Origin: Zygaena filipendulae
Lineage: Eukaryota; Arthropoda; Insecta; Lepidoptera; Zygaenidae
NCBI GenBank assembly: GCA_907165275.2
Contig: OU015662.1
Coordinates: 2,425,501-2,489,500, forward strand
Reading direction: 5' to 3'
DNA: 64,000 nt
The notes below the pieces were generated by a model. The model searched no databases. It was not told where the DNA came from and saw nothing but the letters and a program-made list of their open reading frames with translations. Shown here one piece after another: positions 33,906 to 45,651 of the stretch (positions within the stretch are counted from its first letter, which is position 1; each line of letters opens with the position of its first letter). Position numbers and translations under genes: made by a program.

Positions 33906-35205
33906 TCTTTAAGAAATTATTATATTATACCTAATACAATTAAATATAGTAGTGCAAGTAAATGCTGCAAGTAAATATAAACATCAAATTCCATAGAAAA
34001 TCGTTTACTGATCGTTTACGGAGCCGAATTATAAAAAAAATCACACACAAAATTTCATTGAAATTACTATCTTAATGACCGCGTACAATAAAAACGTTCG
34101 TTATTACAGTTCAGTTTAATGCGAAGTTAAACACGGTGTAAGTTTTGTTGGTATCGGAACCGAATATATTATATTACAATAAAATCTAGTATCCATCTGG
34201 GTGTAAGATTAAAATCGAAATTAAAATTATACGCAAAAGTGTTTCTGATCGAGAACAGGTACATAGTTATGTGGTTTTTAATCAATGCACGTTGTGATCT
34301 CGGTGAACTCGTGTCGTGCCATTTTTTCACATTTTTAAGTATGTTGATTAAACAAAAAATTGTTGAAAAATATTTAATTTTATTAGGTTCGATTGAAAAT
34401 TTAAATGAAGAAAATTTCAGCTCCAAAGCTAAACAAATTTTACCATGTATAATGTTACCGGCCAAACCCAATTTCAGGCTGAACTAGTTTTGCCTAGGCC
34501 ATACCTGATAATATGCGCCATAGAGAAATAGTGACAACCATGATGATTTTTTTTTTCACACATAAAAACGATTTATTCCATCAATCCTACCTAGTCCGAT
34601 GATCGAACTGTCAAGGGAATTTTTTCCCGAAATGTTATATTGACTACGGTAATCTAATTACTTGGGTAAAAATATTCCAAGCTGTTATTAGACTGACTAG
34701 GTGATGTACCAACTGGCATCGGAAATGTGTATACCTACCTAATAAGGGTATAAAATTTAGGCACTTTTAATAAATAAATCTGAAAGTAATAAAGGAATAT
34801 CATTAACATTAGAAAATACGAAGAGGCATAGAAATTGCATAATAGCAAAGAATAAACTTCCAAAAACACTTAGCACTGAGGTGGGGTAAATAAGTTGGAG
34901 AATTCCGCGAGATATTTCCGAAAGATAATTATGGTAAAACGGCACTCCGAAAGATGGCGTTTGGGAGAAGCGCAAATCGACTTTTAATAAGGGCTCGTTG
35001 GGATAATATCTGGCATAACTTCAATAGAAATGAAACACTCATTACTGTCTGTATAAAGGCATTTTTTACGAAATGAAAAGGATGTTTTTTTGAGCCATAC
35101 TTTAGCAGACAAAATAAAAATAATAATCCATTGATAACATGGAGCTCTAGGTTTGAGTAGATAGAAATTTAAATGGAGGATGTGTAGCTAGCTAGTAGCT
35201 ACATC
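33906..35205. other. No gene recognised
   Basis: AT-rich DNA with two opposed short frames near 34170-34490, neither with motifs. No repeat ends were identified. Confidence 0.4.
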
Positions 35206-35335
35206 ATTAATACTCAACCGATCATCATGAAATTTTACACAAATGTAGTCAGGGGTAAGCAAAGAATATATCTAGTTTTCATCTTAGAATTCATGCGGGA
35301 ACTCAGAAATTCAAGGACCAGGCGGTTAAGGTTGA
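35206..35335 (+). mobile_element. Decayed Helitron-like fragment
   Basis: CTCAACCGATCATCATGAAA, GTCAGGGGTAAGCAAAG and CATGCGGGAACTCAGAAATT match the family body. The hairpin is no longer clear. Confidence 0.45.
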
Positions 35336-35942
35336 AAAGGGGAAAAGAATTCGTAACTTTTTGTAGTAAGTTACGAATGGAACGGTTTTAAAATTATTCT
35401 ACTGATAAGAAGCAACGGTATCTATTGATTATTATTTATATACGATTGTGGAACTTCATTCCAATTAATTATGGTAGTGTTTTGAACGATATAATTATGT
35501 AGTTTTACAGAGGCTTTTTGGGCCATTTAAATACATATGCTAAAAGTAATGATACAGAAAAAAAAAACTTTTCATATCATTGATCTCACGCCCGTCCTTT
35601 GATATCCGTCACCAACTCCAGACAGTCACTGCAAAAAACTGCAAATTCAAACCACGTAATGTGATAAAAAAAAGGAGATATGTTTATAGTAACTTAACGC
35701 TTTGTTCAAGACAATTATAAAAAGCAAAATGTATTTCTGTAACTCCGACTTATTATTAAACAAAACGTACATATTCTATATCAGTATATCAGTTCAGTGA
35801 CAAACTACATATTATGTAGGTAGATGATGGATAGGTAGGTACGTGGCAAGGCAAGTTACATGGCAAGTTGCAGCAAAATCTGTCTGTATGTTTAACGTTA
35901 TAATTGTAATGCTTTTATCCCGGTAAAAAACATTATTCTAAA

Positions 35943-36403
35943 CTAGCTGTGCCCCGCGGTTTCACCGGCGGTAATTTCGGAGTTCCCGCGGGAATTCCAG
36001 GATAAAAGTACCCTATGTCCTTCTTTGTACCCCTGAAAACGTGCATGCCAAATTTCATCCAAATCCGATCAACCGTTTTTGCGTGATTGAGATAAGAGCT
36101 CGAAAGCGCATTTTCATCCGACTTGCTTCAAATTTATAGACACTGCTCAGCTCCTATGTGTCTTAGCGTAATGTTATATAGCCGGGAGTATGGACTACAA
36201 TCGTACCAAGTTTGGTTAAAATCCCTTCAGTAGTTTTGGACCCATGCGTGCACATACAGACAGACAGACAGACGGACAGACAAGAAATTTACTGATTGCA
36301 TTTTTGGCATCAGTATCGATCACCATTCATCCTCCAATCTTAATTTTTAATATATATTCAATGTACAGAATTAACCTCTCTACAGTTTTATTATAAGTAT
36401 AGA
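35943..36403 (-). mobile_element. Long-form Helitron-like element, complete
   Basis: 3' end AAACCGCGGGGCACAGCTAG|T at 35943-35946 and 5' end A|TCTATACTTATAATAAAAC at 36403, 461 bases. The interior has CAAGTCGGATGAAAATGCGC, a GTCT run and GGTGATCGATACTGATGCC. It is a good reference copy for the long form. Confidence 0.8.
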
Positions 36404-38454
36404 TATAGATATTAGACTAATAAAATAAGTGGAAGTGGTTCTCAGTGGAATAATTTACTTTCATAAGAGATCGAAACAAAGTTGTTAACTTACCTAGATC
36501 GTTTATTATTAAGAAGTGAACAGTAAATAAAGATTAAATTATAGCTTAGCTTTTATCCACGTAAGTAGGTAAGCACCTTTTACTGATTGGCGAAAATTTT
36601 CCTAGAGTAAACTTCCATTCTAATACGAAACAAGTTTTAATAATAATTATTCCTTTGATAACTCAAGATACGAAGTCATTATAAACTTCAGCTTAAGATT
36701 GATTGAAATATCTTCAAAAATTAAGATGTAGGTTGTATAAAAGGGATGAAATTTGGAACGAACAATGTACCTAGGTACGAATAAGCGGCATTTGTTAATG
36801 TTTTGTTGAAGTGAGAAAAAAACTTAATTCAGAACAAGTTTTTTTGAAGACTGTAGCAAAAACTTGAAAGAATTCATTATTCTCAACGCGTAGAAAAAGT
36901 GGCAAGCTAAGATTTTCTTGACAATTCTTTCTACTTTCTTGAAAATTAATTAACGGCGACCAATTAAAATAATGAGACATAAGGCACCACAGCCAAAACA
37001 GTACGAACTTTTTTGGGTTTCGTGGAAAACTTGAACAGGACAATTGTATTAAATTAAAAAGAAAAATTTAAGACAAACTTTTGTTTATAAAACCAGAGAG
37101 ATAACCATAAAGGATAAGTAAAATTTAAGCCAACAGCCATAAACTAAGGAAACAGCGGTAGATAATGGCTAAAATAAGCACTAGAGGTCTCATTACGTTA
37201 AAATAAATTCACTTAGACGTAAATACGAGTATAGCTCCAGAAATGAGAAAATAATTAAATTTAAATTTAAAATTTAATATTTTCAGTAACTAAAAATACG
37301 TAACTACTTATAACGTAGATCAGTAAAATTCTTGTTATTTTCAAGTATTTTTTATATTATTATACTATACACTCATATTATGGTTTACCCTTAATTTTGG
37401 TAAGGTATCTTTTTTTAAGCTTTTTAAATATTATTTAGTCTCTAATCTTAAATAAATAATACCAATAATAATAATAATATAAATAATACCGAGCGCATAA
37501 CATTAAAAATTACATAAATAATATAAAATTCCAAAAATCATTGTTAAACCACGGGTGTTAACTATGATTTTCGGGATTCCCTTAAAATTCTATGTGGATA
37601 CTTAGGTACTCAGTACAAATACATATAAAGTATTTCGTGGCTCTCTACATAATTCAGCACAAAAAGCCAATTTAATCCATTGCTGCATTTCATTGGGATG
37701 TAAAAGACACAAAGAAACTATTAAAAATTTTCTCATGTTCATATGCGAAAAACCAACCTTTAGTAGGTAGGTATATTAATCACATAAAGGTTTGCTTGGT
37801 CCGTACAAGGTCTTTATTATTGTACAAGCATGTAGCTAAATAATACCTGGACATTATTTAGACACCATTATTTAGACGAAGACAACGTTTATATTTTCTC
37901 GTGTACTTACATGAGGCAAAGGCATAAAATTTATTTGCCAAAGGATACGCCACCCAACTTAATAATATCCACTTTACTCAGCTTTTTGTGTCCTATACAG
38001 TGTATTGACCCAGTATGAGTATCGGTTTCTATGACACTCAAATATTTTTTTCTGCTCCACATAAACCCGTATAAACTTACCTTTGCGTATTATTTGACTT
38101 TCGTAGCCGTTCAATCAAATGTTTTCTTTTGTGTATATAAAAATACAATAAAGTGGTTTCGCGCTTCAATAACAATTAACCTTAAATGCATGTAAGCAGC
38201 ATTTTTTAAATACATTTTTGTTGAGATAGCAATGAAAGTTAAAAAATTGAATATGTATCTCAAGTACTTAGTTTAATTTACGTATTTATAATTTGGTAGG
38301 TATTGTCGCCCAAAATTAAATAAAATACCAAAACGTCTTGTGATCTTGTGCTACGATGACTTTACAATGACTTTACTAAGTAGGTATCTACATAGATACA
38401 TTATTTCACCATTCAATTATTGTTCATAACTTTCAACTCAAAATGTATTTAACT
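36404..38454. other. No gene recognised (2 kb)
   Basis: AT-rich DNA. The minus-strand frame at 36795-37043 lacks motifs. Simple AAT repeats occur near 37450-37490. Confidence 0.4.
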
Positions 38455-38595
38455 ATGATTTGTGCTGTTATTGTTTCTTGAAAATCGGTTCACGCAGTCG
38501 AAAGTTATGAGATAACAAACATAAAAAAAACATACGCGTCGAATTGAGAATCTCCTCCTTTTTGGAAGTCGGTTAAAAATTAACAAACTAATAGC
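38455..38595 (-). repeat. Dispersed repeat with AACCGACTTCCAAAAAGGAG
   Basis: The minus strand reads TTAACCGACTTCCAAAAAGG, AGATTCTCAATTCGACGCG, TATCTCATAACTTTCGACTG and GTGAACCGATTTTCAAGAA. This block is familiar as a dispersed lepidopteran repeat; ends were not defined here. Confidence 0.45.
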
Positions 38596-38646
38596 TATTG
38601 CTAATTAATACTTAAATAATCACCCAAACATACTCCGGAGTATTAG

Positions 38647-38871
38647 CTAGCGGTCAACTTGACTCCGGAGGCATGTTACCAACAAGTTAGGTACAGAGTA
38701 GGAAAATTTTTCTTCATAATCATCCCTTTGTTGTGATTCTTTTGACGTTAGATACATAATAATATCCGGTGATTCTTCTCTGTCAAACATCTGCTGTGGT
38801 TCATTTAAAAAAGTCACACGCACTCTGACCATCCGTCTTTCTTTCTCATCGCGGTGTAATATAGCTGACAT
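38647..38871 (-). CDS. Candidate host exon or short ORF, unknown product
   Basis: The frame starts at an ATG in a good context (CCAAAAATGTC) and encodes 74 residues: MSAILHRDEKERRMVRVRVT, then a mixed acidic/polar stretch (MFDREESPDIIMYLTSKESQ) ending CLRSQVDR. Composition is protein-like and, unlike neighbouring frames, free of low-complexity runs. A possible splice donor (TTGTTG|GTAACA) lies at codon 64, so the last residues may be intronic. No signal peptide, membrane segment or known domain is visible. It could equally be chance. Confidence 0.3.
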   Translation of the reverse strand: MSAILHRDEKERRMVRVRVTFLNEPQQMFDREESPDIIMYLTSKESQQRDDYEEKFSYSVPNLLVTCLRSQVDR

Positions 38872-39069
38872 TTTTGGTTAATTAGGCCATTAGTCTTTGC
38901 TGACCCCTCACGGCTCGCTTTCAAGCGATAGGTATATGTGTTTGGTCTTGTTTTTGTGGAAAACATGGTAATTATTCACGGCGCGTTCTCATATCGGACG
39001 TTTCATGCATTGCGACGGGTTTTAAAAAATTACTCAGTTGCCAACGATGTATCAAATTAAGCAATTTAT
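38872..39069. other. No feature recognised
   Basis: Short AT-rich interval upstream of the candidate exon. No promoter element is clear. Confidence 0.3.
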
Positions 39070-39316
39070 ATTTTAAAACTGGCTAACCCGACAGACACGT
39101 TGTTCTGTCTGGCAGTCCGTTATTTAACTTCAAATAAATCCTAAAGAAAAAAGGACTTACGATTTTCTGGAACTTTCCGAATTTCCCAAGATTTTTTTTA
39201 ATGTTTTCTATAAATTATAAATTTATGCTAACATTTAACAAAGTAGCCAAATCGGTTTAACCGTTTTCAAGGTATGCGCTTACTAACAGAATTTAATTTT
39301 TATTTATATGTATAGA
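39070..39316 (-). mobile_element. Helitron-like fragment, divergent subfamily
   Basis: 5' end A|TCTATACATATAAATAAAAA at 39316 on the minus strand. The far end carries CAGACAGAACAACGTGTCTG, a short inverted repeat. CTAG and the CCGCGG hairpin are not present. The subfamily is uncertain. Confidence 0.4.
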
Positions 39317-39599
39317 TTGATAGGTAAGTGCCCACTTTAGAAATGTTTATAAAAGAAAACCCAAAAACAAATAATTCCCGAACCCTTTTAAGCTATCTCG
39401 TTTCAATTAATTTGGTGGATCCTATTTCTAATAGTTAAATGGAACTGACTTTACAGATAAGGTTACCTGCTTCGTTGAAAGCTTTTTGCCGCGAACGCAT
39501 TTTAAACGAATACAAATCTGATACCTAGAACCAAAGAACATTTGACGGAACTGAGTTAAACTCTCTTTGTACTTAAATAAAATATTATATATTTATTTT

Positions 39600-39720
39600 T
39601 ATTGAATAAAATAGATAGAGTGATTCAAGAGGAAGGTACCTACTTATATATTATAGTTTATCCTGGAATTACCGCGGGAACTCCGAAATTATCGCGGGTG
39701 AAACCGCGGGGGACAGCTAG
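39600..39720 (+). mobile_element. Helitron-like 3' fragment
   Basis: AGATAGAGTGATTCAAGAGG, then ATCGCGGGTGAAACCGCGGG and GGACAGCTAG|T at 39717-39720. It matches the 3' half of 61975-62169. Confidence 0.6.
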
Positions 39721-40157
39721 TTATTAGCGAGGTTTAATTGATGATGATAACAAGTATTAGTTTAATAATATTATTAGACTCTCAGCTTCATAACAAATTG
39801 CGATCACAATTATGATAATAGTAACAAAGTATAATCATATATAAACCATACGTACATCGTCATTCTATTTAACTTTACTGCTATATCGCATTGTTATATC
39901 GGGCTAGTTCGAAATAAGTTATAATACTGAAAGAAATAATAGATACTTACAGAGAAATTCAATTGAACTTTCTATAAGTGGACGCTGAGCTCCGTAAGAA
40001 AATGATAGTCATTCGTCTTTGAAGGATTAAGTTTGGTACTTGTTTAAAAAGTATTGGATACGTATAAACTTATTTGTTTATTTAAGAAATACAAACACAC
40101 GGACACGATTTTTTATTTATTTATATAGGTACTTATTATTAAATCTCAAACTGCTGT

Positions 40158-40666
40158 GTAATGCTACTGCTACACCTGCGTGTTAACGCGTAAATTAGTG
40201 CGCTAATTAAGGCATTACGTAGATGTGGCCAACATTTTAACGGGTTAACTTACTAACGGCATTAATAATGACGTTGAACGTAGCTCGGGTGTCGGTTTTT
40301 TGGACACATCAAAGGGTTTTAGCGCGTTATGTAGCGCACTAAGCGGTATTGGCTACATTAAGGTCTTCTCATTCTGCGTGGCGCACGCGCGGAGCAAGAC
40401 CGTATTTACTTTGTATTGGCGGGAACAATAAAAATACGACAATGGAATGGTCTAAAATTACAGCTGCTTCTACTTCCATTGCAAAAAAACAGCTGTTTGA
40501 AGCTTCGACCTCCATTTTGTGTTACCGCGTTATTTCACTAGAAATTAACGCTTAACGGCACGTTGCAAACTAAATGTAGCCAACACGTATTTTAATGCCT
40601 TAATTAACGCGTAGTTGGACATTAACATCAACGTTAACGTTAACGCAGGTGGAGCAGTAGCATAAA
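40158..40666. mobile_element. Large TIR element (ATGCTACTGCT ends)
   Basis: Left ATGCTACTGCTACACCTGCG and right CGCAGGTGGAGCAGTAGCAT are inverted. GTTAAC/GCGTTAA motifs and TTAATTAACGCG/CGCTAATTAAGGCATTA blocks extend the subterminal pairing to about 60 bases. The interior has repeated TGTAGC and GCGCACTA words. No transposase is encoded. No target duplication was resolved. Confidence 0.65.
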
Positions 40667-41111
40667 AGATACAAACTGACTTCAGTAAGTTGTCGAAGAA
40701 GGCGTTGTTGTCTTTTGGTAGAACTGCCCAGTTTTCTATTTTCAAAGTTTTTTGTTTTAACATTTTTTTCTCTCATCAGCAGAATTGCTTCTGGCTATAA
40801 ATAATAATGAAATATAGAAAAGGTGTTTGTTTTTCTTTAGAGCACCTACTGTATAATTGTTACTGCGTATTGTTTGCGAATTGAAAAGAAACTTTATGAA
40901 AGAAGTGTGAGTAAAATTTACATTTTAAAAACACAAAGAAACAAAAATGAAGTCGTCATCTGCCTTCTATCTTTGTAAGTAATTAGGTAGCTTTATTAAC
41001 AGCAGTAGAAAGAAAGGAATGTTTTAATGGAGAAATTCATTTGAGGTATGTACGTTAATTAAATAAAAGTTGTCAGCTTTTCAAATTTTTATCTTCTTAC
41101 CTATATATATA
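40667..41111. other. No gene recognised
   Basis: AT-rich DNA without identifiable features. Confidence 0.35.
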
Positions 41112-41400
41112 TAAATTAATTGCTGTTCGTTTGGCTCGCTAAAACTCGAGAATGACTCGACTGATGTGAATAATAAATTTTTGTTAACGTCATAATTCTC
41201 AGGTTTGTATTAAAGAAAATTGGGAGTTCTTTCAGGAATTTCGAAACTTACCGGGTTGTAACGGCGGGGCATGAAATCGCATGAAAGTTTACAAACGCGG
41301 GGTCAGGGGTACAGAGAGGGATATGAATGGTACATTTTAACCCGGAGGTTCCGCGGGAGCTCCAAAATTATCGTTGGTGAAACCACAGGGAATACTTAGT
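41112..41400 (+). mobile_element. Two decayed Helitron-like copies in tandem
   Basis: The first ends near TACCGGGTTGTAACGGCGGGGCA (about 41270). The second runs from GGGTCAGGGGTACAGAG to GTTGGTGAAACCACAGGGAA (about 41395). Both have lost CTAG. Confidence 0.45.
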
Positions 41401-42334
41401 GTATATAATTATTGTATATTAATACGTGTTATATTAATTTTGTCTATTAACTTTAATAATTTGACCTATATTAGAATACTTAATACCCGCAGATTATATA
41501 GCAGTCATATTTGTAACCACATCTTCTATTAGCAAATCCATCTTCGTTAAAAGTATATAAATGATGATTTATTACTCACAAAAGATAACTGAAATTGAAC
41601 CTTAAAAAATATACTGTTTAAAACAACTTTGGTTTTGTGACGCGGTTTAGGAAGCCAATAAATCTTAATTTGAGCGTCTTAACCAATGTCGAATTAGATA
41701 CTTCTGTGAGCTTTAAACAAAACTTATGCCAGTTTTGGAGTGAATTAACTAATTGGATTCTTTTTTAAATGAGTGTCAAAATAGTAGATTGTATCACAAG
41801 GTATTAAAATTGTATTTTTAGGGCGAGGGCGTTATTCTGAATCCAGACCGGAGTGAAGGATTCTAGAGTATAGAGTTATGAACGGAGAGAGGGGTTCAAA
41901 GGAAATCGCCAGAGGAAAAAATAATTTTAATGCCGAGTGGTACACTCTACTTTTCATCCCCCTCTATGAGAAAATGAAACAAGAAATTGCTGTAATATAT
42001 TTTCCCGGGATTTAGTGGGTAAAAGATTGTCTATTACATTTTTTGCGTCCAAATGCTAATAAAACGTCAGTTTTTGAATAGATGGGATGAAAACATTATT
42101 ATGCTGTCTTTGGTGGTAACATTGTCTAACATTTCAACAATTTCAACAATGTGGTAACATTTCACCCGCGTGAGTTTCGGAACTTCCGCAGGAATTCTTT
42201 TCGTGATAAAAAAAAAATAATTAACAAAAACGCGGCCAAATCGGCCAAGCTGTTCTCAATTCATATTCCATAATAATTTATGTATGTGACAATTGGTATT
42301 TTTAAATATTTTTTTTTCTAAATGAATACTCTTT
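41401..42334. other. No gene; Helitron remnant at about 42160-42250
   Basis: CATTTCACCCGCGTGAGTTT with GGAACTTCCGCAGGAATTC is a minus-strand 3' remnant lacking CTAG. The remainder is AT-rich and unrecognised. Confidence 0.4.
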
Positions 42335-42600
42335 CTCTTTTTCCACTTCCACTTCACAACACACAGATTTACTTGAGCCCACACTAAGCTATAAGCTTGT
42401 GTCGTGGAAACCAAGCAAACTTGGTATATTATTATATACTACATAATATTACGAATATATGTACTGTAGATATTTAAGCACACTCGGACTGGAAAGTGGA
42501 ACTCCGTGTTCATCATATAAAGTGCATCTTCATCGGGAATCGAACCTGGAATATCTTGATTAACGTGTAGGCGTGGTGACTTACTGCACCAATCGGGTCT
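42335..42600 (-). mobile_element. tRNA-headed SINE
   Basis: On the minus strand the 5' end is GACCCGATTGGTGCAGTAAG (A-box like), followed by the B-box GGTTCGATTCC (about 42535-42546). The body runs through CGGAGTTCCACTTTCCAGTC and CTTGGTTTCCACGACACAAG to a TTGTGAAGTGGAAGTGG tail. The same family is at 51307-51556. Confidence 0.7.
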
Positions 42601-43535
42601 TTCTTCATATACTGTGATATTTTTCTATGCTAATGCAACTAAACTTAAAGGAAGACTGACGGAGAACGTTATTGTGGCATTAATTTCGGCTTTTGTAACA
42701 TGATATGCAAAAAGTTTAAATAAATAAACAAATCAATTCCTCATACCTATCTACCTATCTATCATTCTTAGAACATATGATATTTGGAACGATAAGTTTC
42801 CTACACTATATTAACGTCTTTCGTTAAACCTCGGAAGAATGAAGAAACGCGGTAGGTAATGAAAAAGAAAAATTGCGGAAAAAGTATTTCATACATACAA
42901 GGAAATAGAGAAGCAACATGATATGAATGTAAGTAATATTCGATATGATTCTAAGCATTTATTATGCCCATGAAAAAAAAATATAACAGTCATGTGTATA
43001 CCATATTCCAACAAAAGTAAACAAGAAAACTAACTTATATTGGTCGGGCTATTATTATTGTCGATTGGTCTCTTTGCAAGTTTTTTTCTTCTTGTTGTAA
43101 ATACACAGTGATTGGTCCTATTTTGACGAACGCTCGGGTATTATTGGAAATAATGTTATTTCCCCAGTACGAGAGTCTTCTAACGTGCTCCAAATGATGT
43201 ATCGATTGTAGTCCCGTAACAACATGAGGATGTTATGATCCACCTAAACATAAAAGCGGCGCGGCGCAATGCGACATGATATCCCAAAGCTAAATGTAGC
43301 GATAGCTCGGTTTTGAACCAAAAAAAGGATTTTGGCTCAGATAGATACGTATAGACATAATATTATTGTTCTTTTTCAATATATCAAAAATTGAGTAAAA
43401 GTACCATATTAATACGTCAAAAGTTTTACAGGATCCCTACTTTTTATCTCAGAAAGAGGTCTTGAAGAAATCCTCACATTATTTAAGGTGAAGGTGCATG
43501 GATCAGCTAGTGATAAAGATGAAGCAGTAATTTAA
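42601..43535. other. No gene recognised
   Basis: AT-rich DNA without repeat ends or coding motifs. Confidence 0.4.
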
Positions 43536-43874
43536 TCTATACTCATATTATAAAGAGCTAAAGTTTATGGTATTTAAGTTTGTGACGTTGTAGGGGGTAA
43601 TCTCTGGATCTACTGAATCGATTTTGAAAATTCTTTCATTTATAGGAAGCTACGGTAGTCCTGAGTGACATAGGGTACTTTTTATCTCGGAAATCAAGCG
43701 AAAACTCCAGAGTTAATGAATTGTAGGGGTAATCTCTGGATCTACTGAACCGATTTTGAAAATTCTTTCACTTATAAGAAGCAATGGTGATCCTGAGTGA
43801 AATAGGGTACTTTATCTCGGAATTCCCGCGGGTACTCTGATATTATCGCGGGTGAAACCGCGGGGGACAGCTAG
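43536..43874 (+). mobile_element. Helitron-like element with internal tandem duplication
   Basis: A|TCTATACTCATATTATAAAG at the left and ATCGCGGGTGAAACCGCGGG plus GGACAGCTAG|T at 43871-43874. A 110-120-base unit starting GGTAATCTCTGGATCTACTG occurs twice (about 43603 and 43725) with a few differences. Confidence 0.75.
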
Positions 43875-44510
43875 TGTAAGTAGGTATATACTAAAAAGTA
43901 ATTGTGTTGTGTCTCAATTTCCAAATAAACGCCTTTTTATATACGTATAGATAAGTTAACGTCTGCCAAGTTGCCGGAATGCGTGAGTTTTATTGACGTG
44001 ACGTCATAGATTTTTAAAGTTTTGAATTTCCACCGCTTCGATGTGTGTGTGATGTGTAGGTAATTTAAGATTCGAATGTGTGTATCGTATCCAATGACCA
44101 TTGATCAACTGGAACGATACCTTTTACTCCATCCTTTTACGACAGATTTGCATTTTTGCATAGATGTTATGGGAATGTTTGTGATAACAACATACCGATA
44201 AACTATGTAGCTTAGGTGCTTTGGTGGATTGTAAATTACGAATATCTTAGGGATCTCTTTGAAACATCCCAAGCAGGATTACATAAAATCCATTTTAATA
44301 ATACATTTCATCACAAGTGCGGGAAGTCTACTGTTCCGACTAATGTTGGTCCGAACCAAAGGCGAGGATTAGCAGCCGGAACGAGTTGGAATGACAGTCC
44401 CTTACCGTGTATTGAACTATTTTTCATACAGTTGCAAAAATAAATAAATATATGGGTAAGTAATAAGTATATAGTTTCCCAATTAACATCTATCCATCCC
44501 TACGTCGCAA

Positions 44511-44715
44511 TCCTTACTATTAAAAGTCCGAAAGTGCGTTTGTTTGTTTATTTGTGTGTTTGTTACGCTGTCACGCCTTAATGGCTCAACCGATCACCAT
44601 GAAATTTTACATACACGTTGCCACGAGTACCTAGAAGAAAATAGGGTAGTTTTTGTCCCGAAATCCCCGCGGGACCTCCAAAATTACCGCGCGTGAAACC
44701 GCTGGTAACAACTAG
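44511..44715 (+). mobile_element. Helitron-like element, complete
   Basis: A|TCCTTACTATTAAAAGTCCG at the left and CCGCGCGTGAAACCGCTGG, AACTAG|T at the right; 205 bases. The body has ACGCCTTAATGGCTCAACCG. Confidence 0.75.
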
Positions 44716-45396
44716 TTACACAACAAGGCTAGTGTGTGGTAAGCTACACATTTATAAAAACGTGTAACTTGCCACACCCTAAAAAACTCGGTATTTATTT
44801 TGCCATTAAAGCAAAGTAGTATTCAAATTAGACAGGTAAATAAGCCAACACGCTACCTGGATTTAACAAGGTCATTAATTATCATGGCCTAATTAGCCAA
44901 AACTGCGAACTTTATTAAAGTTAGCTCGCAATACTAAGATTTTCGTCAAGTCATACATCCAAAGCGGCCATATTCCAAATTAGGGATCGGTCATTTGTTT
45001 CAATGTGTTGGGAACCATTTTAATCGGATAAATCTGGGATCGAGAGGTTTGCTGCTTATCTCTACGGCTTAACTTTGAAGTTACGACGACGCACGGAATT
45101 TAGTTTCGCTAATGTGTTTGACTTCGGTGTACTTACCTACCTTTTTTGTTCGACAGAATTAAATTGCCAGCCTCCATTGTTCCTTAAGTATTGTTTTGTT
45201 TTTGTTCTAAGAGGAGCCAACCAGATAAAGTTTCTATATAAATTCTCATATGATGTGATTATGGCGTTGCCGCGTTGTATCAAATTGCAATCTAGATTTT
45301 TCTGTACACAGAAATTTAAAATTTAAGTGCCAACAGAAACACTGCAGCTTCTTTGGGAAATATTTTTTAAAATATTATGTACTATAATAATAATAA
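44716..45396. other. No gene; SINE tail remnant at the right
   Basis: The sequence is AT-rich. The ATAATAATAATAA run at about 45383-45396 is best read as the remaining tail of the SINE split by the DIRS-like element. Confidence 0.4.
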
Positions 45397-45421
45397 TAAT
45401 TATATTTCGCGCCTCGTCCTC

Positions 45422-45572
45422 GAGATTAGTAACTGAAGATATATTATACACATGTAGTAACGCCAGGTGTCACCACTCTGCACTTTGTTCGGAGGTATTT
45501 AGGTTTTTTTTTTTTTTTTTTACTTGTGGGTATGTCTAGATCCTTTGGCTCTGCCACCCATCTTTGCAACCG
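45422..45572 (+). repeat. Left inverted terminal repeat of the DIRS-like element
   Basis: It is the reverse complement of 51089-51238. The only difference seen is the T run (18 here, 17 A on the right). Landmarks are AACGCCAGGTGTCACCACTC and CTCTGCCACCCATCTTTGC. Confidence 0.9.
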
Positions 45573-45651
45573 TCCATACGCAATCAAGTGCTCGACCACT
45601 CCAGTCACTTTTAACTAAATTAAAGTTTTTGTTCATACTCTCGCAAAAATA

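Noticed and set aside
30713..33926. Target-site duplication for the intact-ORF2 LINE
   Set aside because: AGGTATAATATAA at the 5' flank and AGGTACGTAACTA after the A run are only loosely alike, so no duplication is claimed.
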